A DNA stretch of 64,000 bases. Origin: Cyprinodon diabolis. Its lineage: Eukaryota; Chordata; Actinopteri; Cyprinodontiformes; Cyprinodontidae. The notes beneath the pieces were generated by a model. It ran no database searches and was not told where the DNA came from. It was given only the letters and a program-made list of their open reading frames with translations. The stretch covers positions 19,637,611-19,701,610 of the forward strand of contig CM060081.1 of the NCBI GenBank assembly GCA_030533445.1, given 5' to 3'. This document shows positions 45,421 to 57,409 of the stretch, piece by piece. Position 1 is the stretch's first letter, and each line of letters starts with the position of its first letter. The position numbers and the translations under genes were made by a program.

Positions 45421-46508
45421 ATTTAGAAGCGATGAAATTTCACTACTGGATGTTGCACGGGTGGCATCCTATCACAGTCCCATGGTGGTACTCACTGAAT
45501 GCCTGAGAGTGAACCACTCTCTCACACGTTTGTAACAACAGTCTACAGGTCTAAGTGCTTATTTTATGCACCTATGGCTATAGAAGTGATTGGAACACTT
45601 GATTCTAATAATTTGGATGGGTGAGCAAATACTTTTAGCAATAAAATGTATCCCTAATCCCAGTTTCAAAGTTAATAAAAGCCAAAGACAAAGCACACAT
45701 CAAATAGCTTACAGGCTAAGGAAACAATAATTCACAGGTTGCAGGATCTTACCCTATGAACTTATGTATCTTCTCAAACATGACACTTAAGTTGCAATTG
45801 ATCAATAAGCTTTAGAGAAAAATAGATTGAGCTTTGTTTACATAAAGTGAGTGCAGCAGAAGAGAGCAACCAATGACCACTAATGAATGAAGTAAATTTA
45901 ACATATTATTTTTATTGTGCAGTTGTCATAAACTGGTATATTAAAGCAATCATGTTTTATGTGCTGGCTCTAACAAATACAAATAAATAAATTAAACAAA
46001 CCTATAGGTATTGACGGAAGATACAGAGGATTCATTACCAGTAGGGCATAGTTAGCCAATAAACAGGCAAACCCTGAAGGAGAGTTATTTTCCAGATTGT
46101 TCAAACTTTATTATGAAACAATGCGATTTTGTTCTGGATTCTATTAAAAAAAAATTTTTATTCAAACTGTGTTTTTCAAACCTTGTCATAAACATAATTT
46201 AACTTTCAGTTAAATTTGGATATTCACTGGTATAAACAGAAATATGGTTCAACAAAAATGAAATAATATTCATGGAAATCAAAAATTTATTATAAACTCC
46301 CAAAACAAAGCTGTTGTTTCTATAATCTGTTATGTAAGCAGATTGATACTTTAACCAATCACTGAGTTAAAAATTGTGACCCAGTTTGATGAGCCTCATT
46401 CTGATTTAAAGACATGATCAATCTTCAATTCATCTCTTCCAGAAGATTCTGTTCAGTTTAAACATAATTTTCTAATTCCAAAGGACTGAAAATACTAATA
46501 AAATTATG
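45421..46508. other. AT-rich stretch without genes
   Basis: Decayed LINE sequence may continue to about 45.65 kb. Beyond that nothing was recognised. Confidence 0.45.
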
Positions 46509-46516
46509 CTCTAGGG

Positions 46517-46936
46517 CAGAGGTCACGGATTAGCGGACCGCGGTCTTGATCCAGACCCACCTGCTGGCTGATCTGGACACAACCTTATTTAAAACATTTA
46601 TAAATTAAAGGATGTTGTCTGACAACAGTGTCTAACTTCACTTGCTCTCCTGTTAATATGGTACAGCCCTCCAGAGCGCCCGGGATCAGGCTGCCATAAT
46701 ACAAATTAGCCAATGAGCTATGTACTGCTGTGAAGCAGGATTCTCCACCATGAACATAATCAAAAATAAATATCGATCCAGGCTCAAAATGAGCACCTTG
46801 ATATGTGCTGGAGAATGGCTTTGTCACCATTCAAACCTAGGTTTATAACAGATTATAATTAAAAATGTCTCCGGACCTTTATTGGTTGATTATTTTCTTT
46901 ATTTGGACCCCACTGATTTTTTATTTGTTATCCCTG
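46517..46936 (+). mobile_element. hAT deletion derivative with 8-bp duplication
   Basis: Begins CAGAGGTCACGG and ends ATCCCTG, flanked by a perfect CTCTAGGG duplication (46509-46516, 46937-46944). The length is 420 bp. Near 46735-46800 it keeps the C-terminal dimerisation end of a hAT transposase (EAGFSTMNIIKNKYRSRL). The 8-bp duplication and CAG...CTG ends define the hAT superfamily. Most of the transposase was lost by internal deletion. Confidence 0.88.
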
Positions 46937-46944
46937 CTCTAGGG

Positions 46945-47989
46945 TTTGCTTTTTTCACTGCAAAAGGCTTGTTTCACTGCCAATTAAAAGGTTGCTCCCC
47001 AGTCTCTCATTGCTTTAAGAATCTCCTGTTTCTAGCCCAAGAGCCATTTGTTTTGCATCTTTGGCTAGGTTCTAAACACTATGATACATTACACTGTGGT
47101 GGTGCACCTCCAATCAATTCATACTTACCATCTCATTTTGATTCACAGACAGAGGTTAGTTGTTGCAGTTCCAGAAGTAGCAAAAAAAAAAAGGTTTTCC
47201 TACATAAAATTTTATTCAGCCCATATTTTATTTTATTTTTTTTCAGAAGCCCCACTCACAGCATTTATATTCATAGCATACATAGATGGACGGCTGTCAC
47301 ATACCTGATTTAAATCAGTTTGCACGAGAGCCCAGATTCTACTCTAGGTCTACTCTATGGGATGGATTGAAGAGCATGTTTGGGGCTCGTGGCTTTTGAA
47401 GAGGTAGAGCTGCTTTGAATGGTCAGGCTGGACTTGGTGACTCAGGAGATTAAGTCATGTCAGCTTTCAGGCCACACATTAACAGAGTTACACTGCAGAT
47501 GAAGAATTATCCTAAGGAAAATAAATCAGTTGTCCAAAGGCATAGACATCCAATTAACTTGCACCTAAAGCCTCAGGAGTAAAGAGGCATTGGACATTCG
47601 TATTTTGCACATTATTAAGGTCATGCCTGACACAACAACCCTGTCATCTTTAATACATATCACAATATGTTTTGGAAGACCTCTTGTGGAATCAGTTTTT
47701 ATATAAACATATTTAATGAGAGAAAAAATAGCATTTTATTGCTAGAAGACATATTGTTTTTTAAAAGTAAGGAATATGCATAAATAAAAGAGCCTATTAC
47801 ACCTAACTGGATACTCCGGTCTCTTAATATATTTTCATGTATCACCACATGATGCTTATCACAGTGTTGATTTAGTGTAGGAAGTTAGTCTGACAATTTG
47901 CCACCTGAACCTGATTTAAGCCTTTGATCTAGAAGTGATACTCTTCATGTCTTGCTTCTTCTGAGAATGTTTAAATCTGTACAAATATG
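46945..47989. other. Non-coding stretch
   Basis: No recognised gene or repeat. The 143-codon frame at 46882-47313 begins inside the hAT element and shows no known motif, so it is likely chance. Confidence 0.45.
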
Positions 47990-47994
47990 GTAAC

Positions 47995-48954
47995 TGTCAT
48001 GATTGGGTTTCTGAGAGTAAAGCCCAATATGCAGAACACACACGGAGACACTGGTAAAAGTCCAAAGAGTTTATTAAATGACACAAGCACATGGATAATT
48101 AACTGGAACAGTTCAGGCAGGGGGCTGGTTCACTGGGGTCTGAGCAGGGAACGGAAGATGGCTGGTAGCTGAGTTCATGTGAGGCTAAGCATCTAGCTTA
48201 GGCTTAGCCTGGCAGTCCTGGGTTTGAGCTTCCAGCTCACTGCAGAGAACAACAGGGGAAAACACAAAGGATTTTTCAGGCTGAGCTTCCAGCTCACCGC
48301 AGAGAACTACAGGGGAATTTCCACATGGGAACCTCTAGGGAAACTCCACAAAGAAGTCGTCAGGTTTCATCCACGTAGGAAATCTTCGGGTAGGCTCACC
48401 AGGGCAGATTAGCAGGTTAGACTTTCCAAGAGCTTCCGGCTTGAGACTGGTTTCCTGTGATGCAGCTCTCCCAGAGCTGCAGACCAGAGACTGGGTTCCA
48501 GTGAGGGTGCTCTTCCTGAGCTTCACGAGGAGACAGGTGGTTAAGCTCATCCAGAGCTTCACGAGGAGACAGGAGGTTAAGGTCATCCAGAGCTTCACGA
48601 GGAGACAGGATTCCTGTGAGGCACAGATAAAGGAGAGAGTAGAATCTGATCTCAACCTAGAGACAACCAAGACTCAATCTAAAACAGAAGGCTCAGGAAG
48701 CTAAACAACTAAGATCAACACTGCGGCGTGGAAGCAAGGTCTGGCAGGAGCTTATAAAGTGGAGGTCTCCTGATGAGTACATGGAAATCAGGTGTGCTGG
48801 AAGGTTCCAGCTCCAGAAGACCCACGGCGCACTCTGCTGGAGGCAGAGGGTAATCTCCAGATCCCAACAGTAACTCCAGCCCTAAGGAAAAAATAAGAAA
48901 GAGCAGAAGAGGATCCTCGGCGCCCTCTGGTGGGCAAGCCTGAGGATCCCAACA
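47995..48954 (-). mobile_element. Solo LTR (sushi-type family), 5-bp duplication
   Basis: On minus it begins TGTTGGGATCC and ends CAATCATGACA, flanked by GTAAC at 47990-47994 and 48955-48959. It is 960 bp, longer than the 16952 copy. The extra length lies largely in an internal tandem array (about 48440-48620, 'gagcttcacgaggagacagg' units of about 36-39 bp). Confidence 0.9.
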
Positions 48955-48959
48955 GTAAC

Positions 48960-49438
48960 TTAATAAATAATATTTAGACTGTCATATGTTGTTCTATGAG
49001 CACACGCCAAACTGGCTGTTTTTTAGGATAATAAATAGAAATGTGAATCGAACTCAAATCATGATAAACAATTAACTCTGCAAACATGAAATACATTCAC
49101 AACTACTTGTACTCAAAATATAAGCATTTATTGAGAAAAAACATTAAACTCCTTGTCAAATATGTTTCACCTAAAAACCCTTGTCTAGGGAAACTAAACC
49201 AAGTTACTATGTACACGAGGAAGAAGAAATAAAAATGGTTTCAAACCATAATCAATAAAAGGATGCAATGATAAAACAGTTTGGCATGAATTCTATGGTT
49301 GAGAACCAAAGTTTGTCCTGGCAAATTTGTAACCTCAAATTAGCTTTTAATAAATTTAGAGCAAATGTAATTTGTTCAACCAATTCACTATGCATATCCA
49401 AAGAGGTAAATACAACATAATTATTTAGTAAAATAGTC
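48960..49438. other. AT-rich spacer
   Basis: No features were recognised. Confidence 0.5.
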
Positions 49439-50810
49439 TTGGTTCATATAGTAGCTTCGCCTCGTCTGTTCCTGTTCGGCTGTGACACCATCCTGGAGAG
49501 AAATATCAGCTGTGCTGCTGCCATCAACACCTTTTATTATAGATGTTCGAGATCTGCCTGTTTTTCAGTGTAGTCCTGTTTCTCTGACTGTGACTGGCTG
49601 GATGTGCTCTTTTCATCCTCTGAAATGGGAGCTGGCTAAGAGCTCGTCTGCCTGGATGTGTTTTTCCTGGACGGGGCTGCCTTTTACAGCTGCCTTTTGT
49701 ATCTCTGCTTCTGTCTCCTTGAACCCCAGTCGGCCTCAGCAGATGGCCGCTCACACTGATCCTGGTTCTGCTGGATGTTTCTTCCTGTTAAAAGGGAGTT
49801 TTTCCTCTCCACTGTCGCTACAAGCATGCTTAGTGTGAGGTGTATTTGTCAGGACTCCAGTCTGTGTGTTTGTCTTTTTGTGTTGTTCTCCCTTCCACCA
49901 GCAGGAGGCGCCTGGTTCTTGTCCTCCTCCTCACACACCTGGGGATGGTTACCTCGTTAACGGAGTGCTCTTAAGCTGCTGATTGCCACTACCTCGATGC
50001 CAGAGTGTTTGCCAGTTTGGGGTACTCTAGCCAAGCTGAGTTTTTGCTTAGTAAGACTGAGTTCCTGAGTTTTAACTTCGTTTTTGTCTTTGGGTCTCGG
50101 CAGAAAGTCTTCCTGCAAACTGGACCTTTACGGACCTTCTCTCCCTGAAGGAGTCAACAGAGCCTCAAACCGAGCTGGGGATTCAAACTGGATGTTTGGA
50201 TCCTTCTTCTTTGAAGAGGATATGAGTTAACTCTCTGAGCAAGGGAATCATCTCCATTACGAGACGTTCAAGTACCACAGGAAATCTGAGTGGCAGTCAG
50301 TTTCTCCATTCACCAACAACCATCCGAGTTCTGGGTAAATCCTGTTCCACCCTCCACCGAATCAGAATAACACTGGAAAACAGCACACAGATTGGAGTCA
50401 AAGATCATACAACTTCTCTGGAAACGTGAGTCAACTGTCAGATCCTCTTCACCATATCCACAATGAAATTTCCCACTGAGCCTGAACTAATCGTTTGTCT
50501 TCCCTTCACCTTCCAGTTCCGGTTGAGCTGAGTTCAGGGCAACTCAGCACCAAGCCTTTTCTCTTCAATAAAACCTGTTAAATTTTTCCGTGGTCTCTCT
50601 GTTTGGTCTTCTGCATTTTGGGTCAGACCATTGGGTAAGACCATTTGGGTAAAACCATGACAGTATTGCCTTCCAGTCAACAAGACAACACAATCAACTG
50701 ATTTTCCTTAGATAGAAAACTTTTAATCAATTTGACTGTGAACTGTAAAGTGCCTTTAGATGACATGTGTTGTGAATTGGCGCTATATATTGTTCTATGC
50801 ATTGATGCCA
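49439..50810 (+). mobile_element. L2-type LINE 3' end interrupted by a solo LTR
   Basis: Plus-strand copy of the 3' untranslated region that follows L2 A, as 49439-49846 and 50663-50810. The two parts match 39.78-40.15 kb and about 39.70-39.78 kb on minus. The frames at 49482-49838 (+) and 49524-49754 (-) correspond to frames seen over the other copies, so they are repeat-derived and not genes. Confidence 0.75.
49847..50662 (+). mobile_element. Solo LTR, second family, 5-bp duplication
   Basis: Begins TGTCAGGACTCC and ends ACCATGACA, flanked by GTATT at 49842-49846 and 50663-50667. 'tcaataaaacctgttaaa' near 50565 is the polyadenylation site, and the end 'tctgcattttgggtcagacc' resembles the sushi-type LTR end. 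It differs upstream from the 16952 family, so it is a separate family. Confidence 0.88.
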
Positions 50811-52171
50811 AAATGAGGTGTTCCATACATAACATCAACATAATTGGGGGTTTTTTTCCTGCTGCATTTATTGCACTGTTTTCCCTTTTATTGTTTTATT
50901 TACGTAAATCCCAAATTTGCACATACAAAAACTAATACAAAAGGAAATCTTGCAGTTTAAATTAATTTTAAAAGTATATATGTTTTATTTGTATGGCATA
51001 GAAAATGTAACAGATCATCCTTGTGAAGAATACAATAATTGAACAGGAATTCATGTCTTTAATTATTCCCTCTATACCATAGGGATATGTTTTCTTGAGC
51101 ACTTAGAGAAATTAACTGGTAATAGTAAGTACATGGAAAGGCACATCTTAAAGATGCTGTGATATTTTATGAACTGAACACAGGCCACAGCAACTTTTGC
51201 AACTTGGAAAATCACACAGGTTTCTTTAAGGAGTCCACTTTGAATGAGAACAATTTTATACAACAACGCAAATGTTTGCTTAGGAGGAGGTACATTGATC
51301 CTTGCAAGTGCAGTCTAGAAAGATATGATATTTAAAAAGAATATCTGGGTTGAACTACCACAGTGAGGTCTCTACTGATCACACTGTGTGACATCTACAA
51401 AATGAGATGCTTTATCTGAGGGTGGTGTAAAAGAATCTATTCCTAACAAATTCACATTTTAAGATCAGATTTTCTCTTCAGCTCAATGCCACAGCACAGA
51501 TAGCTCTGTTCTTGGTTATCACATCATATTTCTTCCTCTATACATCACAAATGGTGCAATGCCACATCTCATAATTCTGACAGCCCATTCAAACATTTAT
51601 AAAGCCATTCATACCTTCTGCAACAGCGGCACAAAGTGTTCTCTACAAGTGTTGTATTAACACAAGCGCTTTGCACCACTGGCGCCACAGACATGTTCAC
51701 CCCCATTCTCCCATTCAGCCATTGTTATTTTCATGGCTTACAGAAGATCCATTTGGACAGTCAGCTGCCTTGCTATCAATGGCTGGAAATAACAATAACA
51801 CCTCCATTGAATGGGCAAAATGAGCTGCTGGTCTCTTAACATTTTGTTTGGATATGATTTAACATGGCAGGTCATAAACTTTGACCATGAGTACAGAGAC
51901 TGATATTGTACTTGGTAATTTTAGTTAATTTTAAGACTGTAGTTTTTGAATTTGGTTCATATAAGTCTTAAAAAAAACTAGAAATTCCCGGTAGTATGTG
52001 CATTAAGTAAAAACTTTCTTTTTTTCTTTTTCTTAAAGTGATCATATCTCACTCTTTATACATATACCTTTACCAATTCTTAGCAAGCAAATTTTCCAGT
52101 CCTGTTCAAAATATTCTAAAGGAGTAAATCATGGTAGTCTAATTTAAATTAAAAGCACTTAAAAAAAAGTT
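50811..52171. other. AT-rich stretch without recognised genes
   Basis: No motif was recognised. The short frame at 51636-51839 (+) is unassigned. Confidence 0.5.
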
Positions 52172-54475
52172 AAAATCACTATGCCGTGCACCTCATACCA
52201 GCCTACCGCACACGCCTTCAGAGGGGGAAGGTGACCACCAAAACAGTTAAAGTGTGGACTGAGGAGGCAAAACTGACCCTGCAGGGGTGTCTAGACTGCA
52301 CTGTGTGGGAGGAGTTTATCCAGTCATCCCAAAATATAAATGAGCTCACTGATGTAGTGAGCTCATGGGTGACGTATTGTGAAGACACTGTCATCCCCAC
52401 TAAAGTAGTCAAAACATACCATAATAACAAGCCCTGGGTCAGTAAACACCTGCAAACCTTGCTGAAACAGAAAAAGAAAGCATTTAAGCAAAATAACTCC
52501 ACTGAATTACACAACATCCAAAAACACATTAAGCATGAAATAAGAAGGGCTAAGTTGGAATATAAGCGCAAAGTGGAGCTAAAACTGAGCACCAACAGCC
52601 TAGGCTCAGCATGGGACTCAATGAAAACAATGGTTGGCTTAAATGATAAAAATTCTAAGAAATTGGCCTTGGATGATTACCGAACTGACTCCATTTTAGC
52701 TGAGGAGTTAAACACTTTTTACATACGGTTCGATAGAAAATATGATTTTAAAAAGGAAATCTCAGGCTACAAACATGAACTAACCACCACCAAGACAGCA
52801 ATTTGTTATTCCCTACCAGATGTGGTGAAGGCCTTCAAATATTGCAAAGTTAAAACTAGCCCTGGACCAGAAAATATATCTGGTTGTCTTCTGTCCTGCT
52901 GTGCAGAGCAGCTTGGCCCAATTTTTAAACACATTTTTAATCTTTCTATGGCTCTTCACACAGTCCCTGATCTGTGGAAACAATCCACAATAGTTCCCAT
53001 AGCGAAAAATAATCACCCTAGGACCCTGAATTACTTCAGGCCCATAGCCCTCACTTCTCTTGTAATGAAGTCTTTTGAAAAACTGGTCAAAAAGAACATT
53101 ATTTTAAGAACTAATCACCTACTTGACCCCCTGCAATTTGCATACAGAACAAATATAGGGGTCCAAGATGCAACCATAACCCTGTTGAATCTCGTTCTCA
53201 AACATCTTGAGGGCCCCAAAACCCATGTCAGGACAATGTTTGTGGACTGCTCTTCAGCATTTAACACCATCCAGCCCCACCTACTGGTGCAAAAGCTTTT
53301 ACAACGCTTCCAACTGGACTCTAGCATCTCCGGCTGGATACTGGACTTCCTCACCAACCGATCCCAGCGAGTGAGAGTAAACGACCATCATTCTGGACTG
53401 TCTTTTACATCTACAGGTTCTCCTCAAGGTTGCGTTTTATCTCCACTTCTTTACATCCTCTACACTGATGACTGTCGTTCTAAAATTGACAATCGCCACA
53501 TTGTCAAGTTTGCGGATGATACTGTCATTGTGAGCTTGCTGGAGGACAGTGAAACAGCACATGGCCCCATCATGGACTATTTCACAAACTGGTGTCAGGA
53601 AGCAATGCTGGAACTGAATGTCACTAAAACAAAGGACATGTGTATCGATTTTAGGCACAAGACCTGCAATCCCTCTACAACCATCATAGATGGGCAAGAC
53701 ATTGCAATTGTTCTTCAGTATAAATATCTGGGGTCTATCATAGATGACAAATTAACTTTCAACAGCAACACAGACATGCTATGTAAGAAAGGGCAGCAGC
53801 GCTTATACTGCCTGAGAAAGTTAGCCAGGTTTCAGGTTGACAAAACTCTAATGGCCATGTTCTACAGATTTTTTATAGAGTCCATACTTACCTTCTCTGC
53901 CATCTGCTGGTACGCTCTTCTTAATGTAAAGAACAAAAATGCCATATCTAAGATTATTAAGGTGTGTAGTAAGATCACGGTTGTTCAACAGAAAAACATG
54001 ACTGAAATGTATAGAGATCAGGTAATCAGGAAGGCTGAGTCCATTTTGGATAATTATACCCATCCCCTACATAACGAATTTCAGTTCCTACCCTCTGGTT
54101 CCCGTTTTAAATACCCACCGGTTCGGACCAACAGATACAAACACTCCTTTATTCCCTCTGCTCTTCAGCTGCTAAACTCTACCAGGAAAAGCAGATAGCC
54201 ATATGTTGCATGCATTCAGGTCTATGCTCTCATTTGCACATATTTATTTACTTTTTATTATTAATTTTATTTTTTTACATTTCTGTCTCTTTTATCCACC
54301 TTATTTTTATCTTTTAAATATTTATATGTCTCTTGTGCTTCTTTTATTTTTTATCTGTGATTTGTGAAATGTAAACATGTGTGTGAAAGGTGTACTACTA
54401 CTGCACAAAATTGCCCATACTGGGACAAATAAAAGCTACTGAACTGAACTGAACTGAACTGAACTGAAAATGGTT
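52172..54475 (+). mobile_element. Rex1-type LINE, 5'-truncated
   Basis: Runs from about 52172 to a short (GAACT)n-like tail at 54440-54475, preceded by 'tgcccatactgggacaaataaaag', the usual Rex1 3' end. The RT frame is open for 670 codons. The endonuclease is absent through 5' truncation. No clear target duplication was found because the tail is repetitive. Confidence 0.88.
52186..54198 (+). CDS. Rex1 reverse transcriptase ORF, uninterrupted
   Basis: No stop or frameshift over 670 codons. Residues about 1-190 form a Lys-rich linker (KPWVSKHLQTLLKQKKKAF). RT motifs follow: KTSPGPENI (about residue 225), FRPIALTSLVMKSFEKLV, FVDCSSAFNTI, GSPQGCVLSPLLYILYTDDC and the catalytic VKFADDT with the Asp pair at residues 444-445 (53515-53520). 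The end has the typical Rex1 C-terminus (HPLHNEFQFLPSGSRFK and SFIPSALQLLN). The polymerase domain may be intact but cannot start new copies without the lost endonuclease. The first methionine is inside the linker, so the annotated start is arbitrary. Confidence 0.88.
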   Translation: MHLIPAYRTRLQRGKVTTKTVKVWTEEAKLTLQGCLDCTVWEEFIQSSQNINELTDVVSSWVTYCEDTVIPTKVVKTYHNNKPWVSKHLQTLLKQKKKAFKQNNSTELHNIQKHIKHEIRRAKLEYKRKVELKLSTNSLGSAWDSMKTMVGLNDKNSKKLALDDYRTDSILAEELNTFYIRFDRKYDFKKEISGYKHELTTTKTAICYSLPDVVKAFKYCKVKTSPGPENISGCLLSCCAEQLGPIFKHIFNLSMALHTVPDLWKQSTIVPIAKNNHPRTLNYFRPIALTSLVMKSFEKLVKKNIILRTNHLLDPLQFAYRTNIGVQDATITLLNLVLKHLEGPKTHVRTMFVDCSSAFNTIQPHLLVQKLLQRFQLDSSISGWILDFLTNRSQRVRVNDHHSGLSFTSTGSPQGCVLSPLLYILYTDDCRSKIDNRHIVKFADDTVIVSLLEDSETAHGPIMDYFTNWCQEAMLELNVTKTKDMCIDFRHKTCNPSTTIIDGQDIAIVLQYKYLGSIIDDKLTFNSNTDMLCKKGQQRLYCLRKLARFQVDKTLMAMFYRFFIESILTFSAICWYALLNVKNKNAISKIIKVCSKITVVQQKNMTEMYRDQVIRKAESILDNYTHPLHNEFQFLPSGSRFKYPPVRTNRYKHSFIPSALQLLNSTRKSR

Positions 54476-54539
54476 AAATGCTGTTTATTTGACATAAGAT
54501 GTCGCTCTTCAAAAAGTTAGTTGGTTAATGAGATTATCT

Positions 54540-55245
54540 ATGACAAATTGATTTATGTTGTCTTGCAGAAAGCTGGATGCACCAAGAGGTCTATGTCAAC
54601 ATAAATGGGACAACTCACTCAAAATATTTTCATTTTTATATCTCTAAAAATTCTGGGCAAGGAGAAGGAGTAGTAAAAAACTTTCAGTCTGACTCATTGG
54701 TTTGACCAAAGCCAGTTAATTGATGAAATTCTTTTGAACATGCCTGTGTAAATTCTAAGTCATCCAGGTCATGGCAACCACAAACCAAGCTTAAATCGAA
54801 AGGCAAAAGGACTTTCGCTCAGTTTTTTGGATGAAGTTTCGATACCTATCCAGAAGACTTTGTCAGTTCTTTTGGCTCGCACCCAAGTTTTTATAAGTCT
54901 TTCAAACATTTAATTTCCTCACAAAAAGGTCAAACAAGATAGCAATTCTCTTTGTATATCTTACAAGTCCTTACTCTCAATTTTTAGATAATTTCCCAGA
55001 CTTACTATCTGATTTAGTGTTAAATACTAAAATGGTCATTAGAGTGGGGGATTTTAACATCCATGCAACTTGGGAAGGTGATTGCTTGAATTCAGCCTTT
55101 GCTTTCGAACAATCAATTGGCTTTGTTCCAAATGTGCATAGTTCCTTAAATTCTTATATTCATACTTTGGACCTTGTGCTGACAAAGGGCATTGATTGAG
55201 AAGACATAGTATTTCCATACAATGCTCTCCTATCTCATCACACTT
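54540..55245 (+). pseudogene. L2-type LINE endonuclease remnant
   Basis: Translation gives fragments of an AP-type endonuclease: a GQGEGV segment near 54655, the YxxP/SQFLDNFPDL region near 54980, and VGDFNIHATWEGDCLNSAF followed by LDLVLTKGID (55017-55199). The GDFN motif is part of the active site. Frames change several times, and about 170 bp near 54.78-54.94 kb do not fit. The RT is absent. Confidence 0.65.
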
Positions 55246-55259
55246 TTGTAACATAAAGT

Positions 55260-56365
55260 GTTACTAAAGTGTCATTAAATTTTTTATATGATCAAAAACA
55301 GAGATAACCAAACAAATATTTAGATTAGTATAGTGCATACTAATAAGTTTCCTATGGAAAGGTCACATGGCATGTCTAAAAATAGTATGACATACAGCCG
55401 TGTTGTAGAATATATGTATTTTATTTTTGGTGTTATTTAAAGTTCATACTGTGCAAAAGGTCACTGGGACTCACCCGTAGGAGTTTTCTGACAGTATGCA
55501 AATATAACTTTCATTCTGGAGTAGAGGCTGCTACATTGCCACTGGGTATTTATAATTCAACATTTGGATAATTGTTCAAGGACTTGTAACAAATTTCCTA
55601 TCAACTCCCGTCTACAGAACTATTTAACGACCAAATATCTTAATTCCACAAAGCACCTTTTATTGTTGGAGACATTTTCATCCATCATAGGCACATGTGT
55701 CATAAATATTGAGCTTTTCATAACTTATTTGAACTATTCAATTCAAACCAATGAATGATTACACAACTGCGATGATTTTGATTTATTCTGAGTTGTTTCC
55801 TATTCCATAAAGGTTAGAAAATAATGCATGTAGATTTAAGCATACAGAAAATTACTTACATTTTCAATATTACAAGCTTTCCATTTGTCAAGTCCAATGC
55901 CTTTTATGTTCTTAGTATTGAACAGTCCACAGCCTCTGCCACTTAATCTCAGTGCTAGACTTACTACTCCCTTTGGAACTCACCTCCGGAGCTTTACCTT
56001 AAGTCCCATCTGATCAATTCATCTGTTTCATCTCTGCTTTGCCACCATTAACTCCCCTACCTCTCATCCCCAGTGTTGCTGCCATTTGGTACTTGAATAC
56101 CCAAACTACTCTCCATTTCCGTGAGATCAATATATCGTTTTAACACTTACTCTGTCTGTGTAGTTGTGGCTGTTTCAGAGCGTTTTAAGTATTGGCAGAT
56201 ATAGCTGTAGTTTTGTACAACACGTATGCCAATTAAACAATGAACACCACTTGGAAATAAGCAGTTGTATGAAGCATGGGATTTCCATCCACAACATTTT
56301 AACAGAAGCAGAAGGAATCTGGGTGAAAGAGAGGAGAGTTTTGAGAGCTGTACAATACAAAATCT
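55260..56365. other. Non-coding stretch; possible LTR tail near 55.9-56.17 kb
   Basis: The last part (about 55940-56175) has the C/T-rich composition and 'actctgtctgtgtagttg' end found in the LTR remnant at 21.2-21.5 kb, so it may be a diverged LTR piece. Nothing else was recognised. Confidence 0.35.
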
Positions 56366-56369
56366 GGGG

Positions 56370-56865
56370 TTGCCAGGGCACCGCCCCAGCCACCCGATGA
56401 CCCTGATTAAGACATAAAAACAAAAACATAATAAATTTTTTTTATATTTTGAAAAATATTTATATACATTTTTTAGTTGTGCAAGATTAATATTTAATCT
56501 TTAATTTCATCAGATTGGTGACGTAGTTCCGCTCTAGGGTGCAAGAATGTTTTCTCGTTGACTCTCAATTAAAGTTGTGCATGCGCAGTAGCTGCTCTGC
56601 ACTACAAACATATAGGACAGCCCAGGGCACAGCTAAGCAGTGAGCTGATGTTACAGGTAGTGTATTTGCTCACCACCTTGGGCCACAGCGCAGACATTTT
56701 GAAGGTGATTGACAGGTAAAGTTGCAGGAGTTACATACACATTGGAGAGAGAGAGAAATGGCGCAAGAAAAAATAAATTCAGTGGACTCCCTTAAAGCAA
56801 TACTTTTTGAGCGGAGAACTTACCAAGAGAAGTCGGGGGTGAAGGCTCTTGGCCCTGATTAGGTA
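56370..56865 (+). pseudogene. hAT-like 5' end (TTF/ZMYM-type), fragment
   Basis: At 56758 an ATG opens a 34-codon frame whose end (FERRTYQEKSGVKALGPD) resembles the start of TTF-domain hAT transposases, which often read '...EK...K.LGPDQP'. It stops at TAG near 56860. A 'cagggcaccgcccc' string near 56377 could be the hAT terminus. The GC-richer leader (56.53-56.70 kb) would be its promoter. The match is short and from memory. Confidence 0.35.
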
Positions 56866-57409
56866 ATATTAAGCAGTCCCAAGACAGAGGGAGACTGTAC
56901 ACTCGGTCCTTTTCCAGGACCTGGTTTAGAGAAAAGGCCTGGATAACTGCATGAAGCGAGGCTAACGCTGTATTCTCCTTTCCCTGCATCCTTTTTCAAA
57001 TATCTGGATCTCACCCAGCATGGATAAAGACCAGTAGGAGTGATTTAAAGCACTTTTTAGAAAAGACAAAGCAGCTTTAACAGTCTAGGATTCACATGGA
57101 AAATATTATAATATAGTCTACTTTTTTAATATGTTTATAAATTTGCATAGTTGCTCTTAAATAAAGACATTGTCAGAAAATTAATAGTTTTTATGTATAA
57201 AAAATATATAAAGCTAACTAATAGTGTCTCCATGATTAAACTGGAACATTATTTTTCAAATTTCTGACACAATATTGGATCATGCAAAACACAGATTTGC
57301 CTTCACAAATCCTCAGAAGGGCAACATTTATGTCCAAAAAGTAATCCTGTAGATTATGTTTTGTTTTCATAAAGTGTTTTTAATTATGTTTTTTGTTGGT
57401 GGCATTCAA

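Noticed and set aside
46882..47313. 143-codon plus frame as a host gene
   Set aside because: It begins inside the hAT element, crosses its border and lacks any motif or splice support.
49482..49838. 118-codon plus frame, with near-identical relatives at 39789-40151 (-)
   Set aside because: Repeated because both lie in copies of the L2 3' untranslated region; it follows the LINE stop codon.
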